A DNA stretch of 13,110 nucleotides from Bryobacterales bacterium (GTDB taxonomy: Bacteria > Acidobacteriota > Terriglobia > Bryobacterales > Bryobacteraceae), in NCBI GenBank assembly GCA_020853155.1, contig JADYZL010000147.1:1-13110 (forward strand). The letters are read 5' to 3'. Every line of letters starts with the position of its first letter. The first letter of the stretch is position 1. Shown here one piece after another: positions 12,928-13,110 of the stretch. The notes under the pieces are model-generated. The model worked only from the letters and a program-made list of their open reading frames with translations, had not been told where the DNA came from and searched no databases. The position numbers and the translations under genes were made by a program.

Positions 12928-13110
12928 TCAATCTCCGTCGAACCCGGGCCATGGCGCGCAAAGAGTTTCTTCATGTCTTTCGCGACCCGCGCAGCCTCAT
13001 CATGGCGCTGGCAATACCGCTGATCATGCTGCTGCTCTTTGGCTACGCGCTCTCGCTCGACGTGGACCGCGTGCCCACGATGGTCTATGACGTGAGCCGA
13101 TCCGTCGAGA
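12924..13110 (+). CDS. ABC-2 type permease, YbhS/YbhR-like (5' part only)
   Basis: The first 62 codons of a membrane permease cut off by the window end. The N-terminus has a basic amphipathic start (MINLRRTRAMARKEF) and the family-typical FRDPRSL (19-25). The first transmembrane helix follows, about residues 26-44 (IMALAIPLIMLLLFGYALS), then LDVDRVPTMVYDVS, the start of the periplasmic domain. This order (KEF, RDPR, first helix, then a short motif naming the extracytoplasmic part) is characteristic of ABC-2 permeases of the YbhS/YbhR class, usually about 370-380 residues. The ATG overlaps the ATPase 2 stop by 4 nt, so translation is coupled. A second permease gene of the same kind would be expected beyond the window. 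Confidence 0.9.
   Translation, partial: MINLRRTRAMARKEFLHVFRDPRSLIMALAIPLIMLLLFGYALSLDVDRVPTMVYDVSRSVE

Noticed and set aside
1..13110. CRISPR arrays, tRNA or rRNA genes, insertion sequences, phage genes, riboswitches
   Set aside because: Looked for regularly spaced repeats, cloverleaf-like segments, transposase motifs and terminal inverted repeats by eye; none were found.

Overview
The window looks like chromosomal DNA from a GC-rich Gram-negative soil-type bacterium. An Acidobacteriota affiliation (Solibacter/Bryobacter-like) is my best guess. It rests on the mix of families: a DUF1080 protein, an FG-GAP protein, a DUF885 protein, a Tat-exported sugar isomerase-like protein, a lone carboxypeptidase-regulatory-like domain and a PEP-CTERM protein. 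A TolC-type protein implies an outer membrane. No rRNA or other phylogenetic marker is present, so the taxonomy is inference.

Left part (1-6251): a cytoplasmic alpha/beta hydrolase (minus) diverges from a small exported protein with one carboxypeptidase-regulatory-like domain (plus). A two-gene minus-strand operon follows: an exported FG-GAP/VCBS beta-propeller protein, then a DUF885 putative metallopeptidase 12 nt downstream. A secreted DUF1080 (3-keto-disaccharide hydrolase family) protein diverges from that operon. It converges on a Tat-exported xylose-isomerase-like TIM-barrel protein. Nearly all of these carry export signals, which suggests an envelope or extracellular role in degrading polysaccharide and peptide material.

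Middle (6330-7790): a PEP-CTERM surface protein (minus) ends in a clear intrinsic terminator. Its single cysteine and an LQISLW motif resemble the Cys/Gln pair of thioester adhesin domains. Upstream of it lies a gene-free, AT-rich stretch of about 600 bp. That stretch contains an inverted repeat on the PEP-CTERM side and a perfect 17-bp palindrome on the other side.

Right part (7791 to the window end): a tightly packed plus-strand operon marR - tolC - hlyD - ABC ATPase 1 - ABC ATPase 2 - ABC-2 permease (cut by the window edge). This is a complete tripartite exporter of the YbhGFSR type. The usually fused two-NBD ATPase is split into two genes, an outer-membrane channel gene is included, and a MarR repressor sits at the front with a candidate operator. 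The two ATPases are complementary degenerates. NBD1 has lost its H-loop histidine and NBD2 has lost the signature serine. A head-to-tail heterodimer would therefore have one intact and one dead ATP site. This is the most interesting mechanistic feature of the window. I see no wholly new type of system.
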